A DNA stretch of 64,000 nucleotides from an uncultured Sphingorhabdus sp. (lineage in GTDB: Bacteria; Pseudomonadota; Alphaproteobacteria; Sphingomonadales; Sphingomonadaceae), in contig CALMYW010000394.1 in NCBI GenBank assembly GCA_937873665.1, forward strand, positions 248,001 through 312,000. Direction: 5' to 3'. This document shows positions 57,055 through 64,000 of the stretch, piece by piece. Below the pieces are notes generated by a model, which made no database searches, was not told the origin of the DNA, and was given only the letters and a program-made list of their open reading frames with translations. Each line of letters opens with the position of its first letter. Position 1 is the stretch's first letter. The translations under genes were made by a program, and so were the position numbers.

Positions 57055-57650
57055 TGCCGCTTGCGCTCCTTTTCCGACTTGGTCTGGATTTCACGCATCA
57101 GGTTATCGGACAGCAGGGTGTCGTCCATGCGTGCGAGGCGTTCGGTGCGAGATACGGGTTCGGCGGACTTCGCCTTGGCTTCCTTCGGCTTTTCAGCAGG
57201 AAGCCGCGCTTCAACGCCCTTCTTGTCATCCGAGCCGACCGAGCGAATAGCCGCGCTGGCATCGGCAAGAATCGATGAGGCCGCGGCTCCACCCCCGCCA
57301 ATGTCTCCTGCAGGCATGTCGACCGCAACCAGAACCGGCTTTACCAGAGGTTCCGAACCACTAAGGCTGGCAAGACCACGCTCCCCGTCGATGAACTGGT
57401 CGGCGCGCGGCGGTTCATAGCCATAAAGCAGCTGGTTCCACTCTTCGAGTTGCGCCACGCTGGCACGGGTGCGGATTTCGGCCTGCAGGAAATTGATTTC
57501 CTGTTTGGTTTCCAGAATGTCGCGGTCGATGCGCGAAAGATCGCTGTGCAGCGCGGCGACGTTGAGCGACAGCGGGTACAGGAGCACCGCAATCATGAAC
57601 ACCAGCGCCAGCCAGCCGAGATTCTTGAGGCGCTTCATCGCAAGCGTCAT
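57051..57650 (-). CDS. ftsL: Cell division protein FtsL, with long C-terminal tail
   Basis: Bitopic division protein by position (rsmH-ftsL-ftsI) and layout: one membrane helix ('[19 protein letters not shown]') followed by a coiled coil ('[20 protein letters not shown]' and '[20 protein letters not shown]'). It has 199 residues from the ATG at 57650, which overlaps rsmH by ATGA; usual FtsL proteins have about 90-130. The extra 90 residues are Ala/Glu/Lys-rich and low in hydrophobic residues, ending '[19 protein letters not shown]'. Sequence similarity within FtsL is weak, so the name rests on context. Confidence 0.8.
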   Translation of the reverse strand: MTLAMKRLKNLGWLALVFMIAVLLYPLSLNVAALHSDLSRIDRDILETKQEINFLQAEIRTRASVAQLEEWNQLLYGYEPPRADQFIDGERGLASLSGSEPLVKPVLVAVDMPAGDIGGGGAAASSILADASAAIRSVGSDDKKGVEARLPAEKPKEAKAKSAEPVSRTERLARMDDTLLSDNLMREIQTKSEKERKRQ

Positions 57651-58600
57651 GCCGCCAGCTCCTGCTGCGACCATGCAGGGGCATCGGTACGAATGGCTGA
57701 CCGCAATGTTGAGGAACGGGCACGCGGATTGGCTTCTATCTCGCGCGCGCCGGGGCGCACGGCCTTGGCCGGCTTTTCAAAGGTTGCAACGCGACTGGCC
57801 TTGACCACCGGCATATGGCGCGATCCTGCAGCCGTCGAGCCGCTGCGTTCGCGAAAGAACTGCTTCACAATCCGGTCTTCGAGGCTGTGGAAACTGACGA
57901 CAGCCAGTCGGCCACCCGGCTTCAATATCCGTTCAGCGGCTTCCAGGCCTGCGTTGAGCTCATCGAGTTCATGATTGATGTGGATGCGGAGCGCCTGAAA
58001 GGTGCGGGTGGCCGGATCCTTGGGCGCGCCTGCGCGATGACCTAGGGCCTTGCGAACCACTTCGGCCAGTTTGGTGGTCGTGTTGATGGGGCGGGCAGCA
58101 ACGATCGCCCGCGCGATGCGACGCGATTTGGGTTCTTCGCCATAAAGGTAGATGACATTGGCAATGTCGGCTTCTTCCGCAGTGTTGACGAAATCTGCCG
58201 CACTTTCGCCGGACTGGCTCATCCGCATGTCGAGCGGGCCGTCTTTCTGGAAGGAAAAGCCGCGCTCAGCCTGATCAATCTGCATCGAGGAGACGCCGAT
58301 ATCGAGGACCACGGCATCTACCTGCTGCACGCCGCATTCGGTCAGCCTCTTGTCCATTTCTGAAAAGCAGGCGGAGTGGAAGCGCAAGGCACCGCCACTC
58401 CGCTCTGCAAGGTCAGCACCCGCTGCGGCGGCATCGGGATCGCGATCAAAAGCATGAACGCGCGCACCCGCAGCCAGGATAGCCCGGCTGTAACCACCAG
58501 CACCGAAAGTGCCATCCACGACGTCTGAACCTGGGGTGATGGCCAGAGCGTGAATTACTTCATCCAGAAGGACTGGAATATGGGAGGAAGGCTGCGTCAC
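57647..58600 (-). CDS. rsmH: 16S rRNA m4C1402 methyltransferase RsmH (MraW)
   Basis: SAM-dependent methyltransferase that modifies C1402 of 16S rRNA. From the GTG at 58600 it has 317 residues, starting '[18 protein letters not shown]'; GTGA overlaps the mraZ stop, and longer in-frame starts would lie inside mraZ. The SAM motif '[16 protein letters not shown]' and '[18 protein letters not shown]' near the C-terminus are family marks. Confidence 0.95.
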   Translation of the reverse strand: MTQPSSHIPVLLDEVIHALAITPGSDVVDGTFGAGGYSRAILAAGARVHAFDRDPDAAAAGADLAERSGGALRFHSACFSEMDKRLTECGVQQVDAVVLDIGVSSMQIDQAERGFSFQKDGPLDMRMSQSGESAADFVNTAEEADIANVIYLYGEEPKSRRIARAIVAARPINTTTKLAEVVRKALGHRAGAPKDPATRTFQALRIHINHELDELNAGLEAAERILKPGGRLAVVSFHSLEDRIVKQFFRERSGSTAAGSRHMPVVKASRVATFEKPAKAVRPGAREIEANPRARSSTLRSAIRTDAPAWSQQELAA

Positions 58601-59088
58601 TTGCCGCGCCTCCCATGCTCGCCCAGCCAATATTCGAGCTCTTCGCGAACATGCGCGAAGGCGGGCGGGGCGGAATCGAGGAACACATCGGGGTTCCACA
58701 GCATAAAATGCGTGGTTGCACCGAAGAAGAAGGCTTTCTCACCCAACTTGCCAAAATGGCGAAGCATCGGCTGAAGCACGAAACGGCCGCTATTTTCAAA
58801 AGCGGTTTCGAAGATGGAAGAGGCAACAACGCCTGCGCTTTCGCGGTCAAATTCACCGCCACGCTGAACGGCCGCCTGCCACTGCGCCTCGATATCGGCG
58901 CGCAGTTTCTGGCGCTCGGCGCGGCCATAGCCGATCAGGCAGGGAAGATTGGGGTGGCGCGAGATGCAGACAATGTTCTCGCCCGAAGATTCAGCAACCG
59001 TGTCGCGCAGTTCGGCAGGGATGGTGACGCGCCCTTTGGCATCGATCGTCGATAGTCCGGAACCGGCATAGACAACAAATGCGGACAC
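58597..59088 (-). CDS. mraZ: Transcriptional regulator MraZ
   Basis: AbrB-like DNA-binding protein, first gene of the dcw cluster, which in other bacteria represses its own promoter. It has 163 residues with two SpoVT-AbrB-like halves: '[19 protein letters not shown]' and '[19 protein letters not shown]'. In the second half the usual Gly-Arg signature reads 'NSGRFVLQP'. The start at 59088 is GTG. Its gene overlaps rsmH by four bases. Confidence 0.92.
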   Translation of the reverse strand: MSAFVVYAGSGLSTIDAKGRVTIPAELRDTVAESSGENIVCISRHPNLPCLIGYGRAERQKLRADIEAQWQAAVQRGGEFDRESAGVVASSIFETAFENSGRFVLQPMLRHFGKLGEKAFFFGATTHFMLWNPDVFLDSAPPAFAHVREELEYWLGEHGRRGK

Positions 59089-59408
59089 AGCCCAGAATTA
59101 CCCCTTCCCTTCGGGCGCAATCCCTCATCCGCTAAAGCGCAACGCCTTCGCGTTGACGTTCTCTGGAACGCAACAAATTGGATTTCACCCCGATACGGAC
59201 ATTCCATATCAAGGGAATTCGTGGGTGAAAAGAGGGATTCTATGGGACTGAGTCCATATTCTAGATTATATATCTGTATTTATTGTATAATTTTCTTTTC
59301 CACAGATGAAGGGTGCTTGCATCCTTGCCAACCCCCCTCGCTACTGCCTTCATCCTAATACATTGTATTATATATATTTATCCTTTCCATCGAAAAGCTG
59401 TCCCAGCT
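59089..59408. promoter_or_regulatory. mraZ upstream region with phased GGG repeats
   Basis: A 320-base gap. Bases 59250-59390 are AT-rich with TATAAT on the minus strand at 59270-59265. At 59213, 59223, 59234 and 59244 four GGG triplets (AAGGGA, GTGGGT, GAGGGA, ATGGGA) repeat with 10, 11 and 10 base steps. MraZ in E. coli binds TGGGN repeats at 10-base steps. Here the repeats lie on the strand opposite to mraZ. At 59395-59409 a short AAGCTG-TCC-CAGCTT hairpin overlaps the end of the next gene. Confidence 0.5.
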
Positions 59409-60224
59409 TCATTCCAGAATTTCCCCATTCTGTCCCACGAGCCGACGCCCCTGTGCGAGTCGCGAAACAAGCTTTTCAACCCAGTCGATATTCGACGAAC
59501 TGTCCGAACCGGGGAGCGCAGATTGCCATATGGACGAATGAAGCAAATCCGCGTCTGCAACGAGTATGACTTGCCCCTTGCCCGGCCGACATTCAGCAAC
59601 CAGCGCCTTTTCGGCAATGCGGCAATTCGCTTCGTCACCGCTTCCCTTGGCCCGACCCTGCCATTGCCCGGCTGACAGCGTTCGGATCTCATACTGGCCG
59701 ACATCGATTGCAACCTCGGCGGACTCGGCCTCGGCCTCCATTGGCAAGACCAGTTCGATACCCCAGTGATTGAACAGCGGCGAATGCATAGAGGTAAAAA
59801 GCGGGCGCGCTGGGTCACCTATCGGCAAATCGCTTGGCCATTGCAGCGCAGGATCTGCGAAGAACAACAGCCGCCCCCCTGCCCGCACCCAATGGTCCAG
59901 ACGGACCAGCTCGTCCGGGGCAAAGGCCCGTGGTTGTATCAACAGGGCGACCTTGGCCTTTGAAGCCTGCAACTGTGCAACATTGTCCGCTGCAATGATC
60001 TTGCGCGTTTCTTCCAACCGTTTGTAGAGCGGATCCGGCTCGACCTCGCCTTTGGCCAGTGCGCCAAATTCGGCTTCACCCCAGAGGAGGTCAATGCTGG
60101 ACATGAGCACCAGCGGCTCGCTTTCCGACGGCGCCGCTTTGCGGCTGTACCAGAACCACAAAGCTGCGGCGCCGAGCAACAGGACAAGCAACAACGCCCA
60201 CAGGCGACGGTAGCGAGCGATCAT
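59409..60224 (-). CDS. Membrane-anchored GldG-like/DUF4350-like protein
   Basis: A 271-residue protein with one N-terminal membrane helix ('LWALLLVLLLGAAALWFWYS') and a soluble domain that probably faces the periplasm. The segment 'ALLIQPRAFAPDELVRLDHWVRAGGRLLFFADP' is close in style to the GldG and DUF4350 auxiliary domains of ABC systems; written here only as the key parts 'RAFAPDELVRLDHWV' and 'GGRLLFFADP'. No ABC ATPase or permease is nearby, so its role is open. The ATG at 60224 lies four bases after the preceding small gene. Confidence 0.6.
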   Translation of the reverse strand: MIARYRRLWALLLVLLLGAAALWFWYSRKAAPSESEPLVLMSSIDLLWGEAEFGALAKGEVEPDPLYKRLEETRKIIAADNVAQLQASKAKVALLIQPRAFAPDELVRLDHWVRAGGRLLFFADPALQWPSDLPIGDPARPLFTSMHSPLFNHWGIELVLPMEAEAESAEVAIDVGQYEIRTLSAGQWQGRAKGSGDEANCRIAEKALVAECRPGKGQVILVADADLLHSSIWQSALPGSDSSSNIDWVEKLVSRLAQGRRLVGQNGEILE

Positions 60225-60228
60225 CGCT

Positions 60229-60486
60229 TCAGTTCGTAACCGGCTGTTGAGTCTTGGGGGTTGTTTCCGCACCGACCGACGGCGTGACACCCAGTTCGGC
60301 CAGCGGTTCATCCTTGGGCTGGGGCTCTGCCTGCGGGCCGGTCGCCGTGGTGGCAGGCTGGGTTTTCAGGCCATTATCCGCCCGGTCGAGGATCATGTTG
60401 GCGATCGAAACGAACAGCAGCACCGTTAGCAAGCCTAAAAGGCCTACCTGAATGCGCTGAACAGCGGATTGTGCCGGACGTGCCAT
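60229..60486 (-). CDS. Small single-pass membrane protein, function unknown
   Basis: An 85-residue protein I do not recognise. It has a short N-terminus, one membrane helix ('VGLLGLLTVLLFVSIANMIL') and a polar Thr/Pro/Glu-rich tail likely in the periplasm. It lies 18 bases after the cysK-like gene and 4 bases before the GldG-like gene on the same strand, so it is probably translated from the same message. The ATG at 60486 avoids an N-terminal extension that starts with a hydrophobic-free segment. Confidence 0.6.
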   Translation of the reverse strand: MARPAQSAVQRIQVGLLGLLTVLLFVSIANMILDRADNGLKTQPATTATGPQAEPQPKDEPLAELGVTPSVGAETTPKTQQPVTN

Positions 60487-60504
60487 CCGGCAATTAAAGC
60501 CCAA

Positions 60505-61503
60505 TCAATCGGCTTTGTCCAGTTGCCACGGCATCGGCGGCAACCCTTTGGATTGCATCCACTCGGGATTGTAGAGTGTCGAGAGATATCGGAAGCCGGT
60601 GTCGCACAGAATTGTCGCTATCCGATGCCCCGGCCCAAGATGCTTGGCGAGTTCAACTGCACCAGCCACATTTATGCCCGAGGAGAGCCCGAGACACAGC
60701 CCTTCTTCAGCCAGCAAACGGCGCACCCAAACCAGACCCTCTTCGTCCGAAATGCGGAATTGGGTGTCGATTGGCGCGCCATCAAGATTGGCGGTGATGC
60801 GCCCCTGCCCGATACCTTCCGCGACCGAATTGCCTTCAGCCCGCAATTCGCCATGCGCATAATAATTATAAAGCGCAGCACCATGCGGATCGCAGAGCGC
60901 GATGGTGATAGTTTCATTTTTTGCCTTCAGACCAAGGCCGACCCCGGCAATCGTCCCGCCGGTTCCGGCTGCACAGGTGAAGCCGTCGACCCGTCCGTCC
61001 ATCTGCTCCCAGATTTCCTCCGCGGTCGTTTCGATATGCGCGCGGCGATTGGCGATATTATCGAACTGGTTGGCCCAAATGGCGTTATCGGTTTCCTCGG
61101 CAATCCGCCGCGATGTGTGTACGAAATGGCCGGGATTGGAAAAAGGCGCTGCAGGCACAAGCACCAACTGGGCACCTAGCGCGCGGAGCGTATCCTTCTT
61201 CTCCTGGCTTTGCGTTTCGGGCATCACGATGATGGTCTTGTACCCGAGTGCATTGCCAACGAGCGCTAGGCCGATGCCGGTATTGCCTGCCGTGCCCTCA
61301 ACTATGGTGCCGCCCGGCTGCAATATCCCCTGCTCTTCCGCATCGCGGACAATGAATAACGCCGCGCGATCCTTCACCGACGCGCCCGGGTTGGCAAATT
61401 CGCACTTGCCGTAAATCTCGCAGCCGGTTTCCTCGCTGGGCCCCTTGAGCAGGACGAGCGGGGTGTTGCCGATAAGGTCCAATGTCGATGGCATAGTTTT
61501 CAT
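60505..61503 (-). CDS. cysK: Cysteine synthase family protein (PLP-dependent)
   Basis: Makes cysteine from O-acetylserine and sulfide, or a related beta-replacement reaction. It has 332 residues from the ATG at 61503 (GGGG upstream). The PLP lysine is Lys 44 in 'CEFANPGASVKDRAALF'; the phosphate loop is 'AAGTGGTIAGVG', and 'EGTAGNTGIGLAL' is the substrate loop. The ETTAGNTG-like form with Gly ('EGTAGNTG') occurs in CysK-like enzymes of sphingomonads and in cystathionine-related members, so the exact donor is uncertain. Confidence 0.88.
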   Translation of the reverse strand: MKTMPSTLDLIGNTPLVLLKGPSEETGCEIYGKCEFANPGASVKDRAALFIVRDAEEQGILQPGGTIVEGTAGNTGIGLALVGNALGYKTIIVMPETQSQEKKDTLRALGAQLVLVPAAPFSNPGHFVHTSRRIAEETDNAIWANQFDNIANRRAHIETTAEEIWEQMDGRVDGFTCAAGTGGTIAGVGLGLKAKNETITIALCDPHGAALYNYYAHGELRAEGNSVAEGIGQGRITANLDGAPIDTQFRISDEEGLVWVRRLLAEEGLCLGLSSGINVAGAVELAKHLGPGHRIATILCDTGFRYLSTLYNPEWMQSKGLPPMPWQLDKAD

Positions 61504-61693
61504 GACCCCACAGGTAGTTTCGGATGCAACAAGACGCAAGCGATGGCGACTTGCGGCGATGAAAGCTGGGCTTTGCCGATTGGCGGCGCTTTGTCGCATC
61601 CGGATCGCGTTTTGTCGAAACTACCAAATTAGGTGTTGTTATACTATATCATTTTCACTAGCAGGCTGCTGAAACACCATAATCGGGACATTT
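61504..61693. promoter_or_regulatory. Divergent region between cysK and zinc receptor, with Zur-box-like palindrome
   Basis: At 61637-61651 TGTTATA-C-TATATCA is a 7-1-7 palindrome with one mismatch, close in form to Zur operators of proteobacteria (GTTATA-type AT-rich palindromes). It overlaps a TATACT hexamer that could be the -10 of the receptor gene, a location suited to repression. The cysK leader occupies the other side. See the receptor gene for the zinc link. Confidence 0.65.
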
Positions 61694-63838
61694 ATGAAAA
61701 CTCTCCTTCGCCAAAGTGCGGCAACCACCATACTCTCGCTTGCGCTGATTACCTCCCCCACCTTTGCGCAAGAGCAGTCCGACGCCGATACAAATGATGA
61801 TGATTTTCACCGCACCGGCGAGATCGTGGTCACTGCCCCCTATTTCGAGCGGCTAGATCTGCTTGCGGGCACTTCTGCCCTGTCGGGCGAAGATTTGGCG
61901 CAGCAATCGCGTGGTCAGATCGGCGATACGCTGCTCTCGCTGCCGGGGGTGTCGGCGACCAGCTTTACACCTGGCTCCTCGCGCCCGGTCCTGCGCGGTT
62001 TCCAAGGCAATCGCGTTGCAGTTCTCACCGATGGCATCGGCAATATCGACGCGTCCAATACCTCTGCCGACCATGCTGTCACCATTGAGTCGCTGACCAC
62101 CGAACGGATCGAGGTACTGCGCGGCCCAGCCGTGTTGCTGTTCGGCGGACAGGCGGTGGGTGGCGCGGTCAACGCCATCGACAAACGCATCCCGCGTGCC
62201 GTGCCGGAAGAGGTTGTCCATGTGGACGCGCTGGTAGGCTATGGCAGCGCAGCGGATGAATGGTCCGGTGGAGCATCGGTCGATGTGCCTCTGACCGATC
62301 GTTTTGTGATCCACGCCGACGGCAGCTATCGCAAGAGCGACGATCTGCGCATCGGCGGATATCAACTGTCGCCCGACCTACGCGATGAAATCTTTGACCT
62401 TGCTGACGAAGAAGAAAGCGAAGGCCATCTCGACGAAGCCGACGAACTGCGCGAAGCTGCGAACAATCGCGGCCGCGTTCCCAACAGCGCGGTAGAAACC
62501 TGGACCGCAGGGCTTGGCACAGCCTTCATTGACGACGGCGGCAATTTGGGCGTGTCGTTCAACATCTACGACACCAAATATGGAATCCCCGGACGTCCGG
62601 GTGTCGGCCACCACCACGAAGAAGCCGTCAGTGCTGGAGAAAAGGTGTCGATGGCCGAAGGCGACGAGGGAGCGGTCACAATCGGCCTGCGCCAATATCG
62701 CGCGGACCTGCGCGGCGAAGTCGAAACCGGCGGCGGCTTTCTTGAAAAGCTGACCTTCCGCGCTGGCTATGCCGATTACCAGCACACCGAATTCGAAGGT
62801 GACGAAGTCGGCACTGTTTTCAAGAGCCAGGGCTTCGAAGGCCGCGCCGAGGCCGTCCAGGCCAACCGCAATGGCTGGCGCGGGGCGAGCGGTATCCAAT
62901 ATATGTCGCGCGATTTTGAGGCGATTGGCGCCGAAGCCTTTGTGCCACCCAATCGCACCCGCCAATTGGGCCTGTTCACACTGCAGGAATTCGATCTGGG
63001 CGGCGTGCATCTTGAAGCAGCGTTGCGCTATGACCGGGTCAGTCAGGAAGCCCAGACGCTCGGCATCGATCGCAGCTTCAATAATGTCTCGGCGGCATTG
63101 GGCGCGGCCTATCTGGTCGGCAATCTCAAAATCGGCATCAACGCCTCGCGCACTGGCCGCGCCCCATCGGTAGAAGAGTTGTTTTCGGATGGACCGCACA
63201 TCGCCACGCAGGCCTATGAAATTGGCGATTCGACCTTGCGCAGCGAAAAGGCGTGGAACGCCGAACTTTATGCCCGCTACGACAGCACCAATGTTGATGC
63301 GACGTTGACGGTCTATTCGAACTGGTTCGACGGCTTCATCTATGAAGATGCAACGGGAGCCGAGGAAGACGACCTCCCTGTTTTCCAATATTTTCAGAGC
63401 GACGCCCGCTTCTGGGGTGTTGAAGCCGATGTTTCGGCAAGACTGGGCCATGTCGGTGGGTTCGACGTCGTGCTTGATGGCGTCGCCGACTACACCCGCG
63501 CGTCGATTTCCAACGGTGGCGGACCGGTACCCCGTATCCCGCCGCTGCGTCTGTTAGGCGGGCTGGAATTGCAAAGCGGCAGCGTCGACTTGCGAGGCGA
63601 AGTCGAATGGACCGATGACCAACGACGCAATGCGGCCTTCGAAACCGAAACTGCAGGGTTCACGCTGGTCAATGCTTCCGCAAGCTGGCGGCCATTCGGG
63701 CGCAACCGCAATATCGCGCTGATCGCGTCCGCCAACAATCTGTTCGACGTCACGGCACGCCGCGCTGCCTCCTTCACCAAGGATTATGTGCCGCTTTCCG
63801 GACGCGATTTCCGATTGACGGCTCGTTTCAGCTTTTGA
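61694..63838 (+). CDS. TonB-dependent receptor, ZnuD-like (zinc uptake)
   Basis: A 714-residue outer membrane receptor with signal 'ILSLALITSPTFAQ', TonB box 'TGEIVVTAPYFERLDLL', plug motif 'LRGPAVLLFGGQAVGGAVN' and a C-terminal beta-strand ending 'FRLTARFSF'. Two metal-suited loops are seen: an acidic stretch at 233-256 ('FDLADEEESEGHLDEADELR') and 'GVGHHHEEA' at 304-311. ZnuD zinc receptors carry His/Asp/Glu-rich loops of this kind. Together with the Zur-like palindrome upstream, zinc uptake is the best guess. It is followed by an entericidin-like gene. Confidence 0.88.
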   Translation: MKTLLRQSAATTILSLALITSPTFAQEQSDADTNDDDFHRTGEIVVTAPYFERLDLLAGTSALSGEDLAQQSRGQIGDTLLSLPGVSATSFTPGSSRPVLRGFQGNRVAVLTDGIGNIDASNTSADHAVTIESLTTERIEVLRGPAVLLFGGQAVGGAVNAIDKRIPRAVPEEVVHVDALVGYGSAADEWSGGASVDVPLTDRFVIHADGSYRKSDDLRIGGYQLSPDLRDEIFDLADEEESEGHLDEADELREAANNRGRVPNSAVETWTAGLGTAFIDDGGNLGVSFNIYDTKYGIPGRPGVGHHHEEAVSAGEKVSMAEGDEGAVTIGLRQYRADLRGEVETGGGFLEKLTFRAGYADYQHTEFEGDEVGTVFKSQGFEGRAEAVQANRNGWRGASGIQYMSRDFEAIGAEAFVPPNRTRQLGLFTLQEFDLGGVHLEAALRYDRVSQEAQTLGIDRSFNNVSAALGAAYLVGNLKIGINASRTGRAPSVEELFSDGPHIATQAYEIGDSTLRSEKAWNAELYARYDSTNVDATLTVYSNWFDGFIYEDATGAEEDDLPVFQYFQSDARFWGVEADVSARLGHVGGFDVVLDGVADYTRASISNGGGPVPRIPPLRLLGGLELQSGSVDLRGEVEWTDDQRRNAAFETETAGFTLVNASASWRPFGRNRNIALIASANNLFDVTARRAASFTKDYVPLSGRDFRLTARFSF

Positions 63839-63856
63839 TGGCGGTTTGACTCATCG

Positions 63857-63894
63857 GGCGTTCAGCTTAGACTTTCCAGAGTCGGCTGAACGCC
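63857..63894 (+). other. Hairpin after zinc receptor
   Basis: Perfect 10-base arms GGCGTTCAGC (63857-63866) and GCTGAACGCC (63885-63894), with an inner GACT/AGTC pair. It lies between the receptor stop and the next gene. No T-run follows on the plus strand, so it may be a processing or partial stop site. Confidence 0.6.
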
Positions 63895-63912
63895 AGCAAA
63901 AAGGATAAAGTC

Positions 63913-64000
63913 ATGCGCAAACTGATCGCCGCTTCACTCATCGCAGCCACCCTGCTGCTGTCTGCCTGCAACACCGTAAAGGGCCTGGGTCGCGACATCG
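63913..64000 (+). CDS. Entericidin-like small lipoprotein, N-terminal part (cut by window edge)
   Basis: Only 29 residues are visible: 'MRKLIAASLIAATLLLSACN' then 'TVKGLGRDI'. The signal with lipobox LSAC (Cys 19) and the 'NTVKGLGRDI' start match the entericidin A/B family, tiny cell-envelope lipoproteins described as a toxin/antidote pair in E. coli but often a single gene of unknown role in alphaproteobacteria. An AAGGA ribosome binding site lies nine bases upstream. Confidence 0.85.
   Translation, partial: MRKLIAASLIAATLLLSACNTVKGLGRDI

Noticed and set aside
57051..57650. Frameshift or fusion at the end of ftsL
   Set aside because: The frame runs cleanly to an ATGA overlap with ftsI, so the long tail appears genuine and not a sequencing artefact.
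1..64000. CRISPR arrays, tRNA or rRNA genes, insertion sequences, prophage
   Set aside because: None recognised on reading both strands; repeats found are short intergenic palindromes, not arrays.

Overview
The window reads as a core chromosomal segment of an alphaproteobacterium of the Sphingomonadales (Sphingopyxis/Sphingorhabdus/Sphingomonas-like). The evidence is the gene order dnaA-rpsT-mutM | ubiE-ubiB-coaBC-dut, the TonB-dependent receptors with a 'DEIIVTATRR' type TonB box, the split glycine decarboxylase (gcvPA/gcvPB), the Tim44-like protein, and GC-rich dispersed palindromes between genes. This assignment is from gene content and remembered synteny; no database search was possible. 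Composition is GC-rich by eye, with AT-richer islands at about 10.4 kb, 14.3-15.4 kb and 59.25-59.4 kb.

Layout. 0-7.5 kb: 3' end of dapE, a minus-strand unit (Tim44-like, mltA, Smr protein), then plus-strand secB-murJ-trpS and a DUF4136 lipoprotein. 7.5-12 kb: zinc-ribbon/SH3 membrane protein, dnaA, rpsT and mutM, all minus. 11.9-17.8 kb: plus-strand ubiE, ubiB, a small accessory insertion (membrane protein plus ccdAB toxin-antitoxin), coaBC, dut and a ThiF/MoeB enzyme. 17.9-24.4 kb: sirtuin, dapB, then a LacI regulator, a membrane-anchored metallo-beta-lactamase-fold hydrolase and a large TonB receptor. 24.5-29.1 kb: surface polysaccharide genes (export lipoprotein, wecB, wecC, ugd). 29.1-31.9 kb: acyl-CoA dehydrogenase and acyl-CoA ligase behind a striking 18-bp perfect palindrome. 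32-36.7 kb: glycine cleavage system under a tandem glycine riboswitch. 36.8-40.6 kb: NAD(P)-binding protein, dGTPase-like protein, and a TPR/SPOR protein. 40.7-59.1 kb: a complete division and cell wall (dcw) cluster on the minus strand, mraZ to ftsZ. 59.4-61.5 kb: cysK-like gene with two membrane proteins. 61.6-64 kb: a ZnuD-like zinc receptor behind a Zur-box-like palindrome, then the start of an entericidin-like lipoprotein.

How it fits together. Cell envelope growth dominates: dapE and dapB make meso-diaminopimelate, murE adds it, murC-F, mraY and murG build lipid II, murJ flips it, ftsW/ftsI polymerise it at the FtsZ ring, and mltA and the SPOR protein act on the finished wall. dnaA, rpsT, trpS and secB are housekeeping genes for replication, translation and export. 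From mraZ to ftsA, 13 of 14 gene junctions overlap by 1-4 bases, so the cluster is probably translated as a coupled unit.

I did not find a wholly new system. The observations most worth a second look are the candidate Zur and TetR-type operators, the helically phased GGG repeats upstream of mraZ, the ccdAB insertion coupled to a TTG-started coaBC, the long C-terminal tail on FtsL, and the palindromic elements placed between genes. No rRNA, tRNA, insertion sequence, prophage or CRISPR array was recognised.
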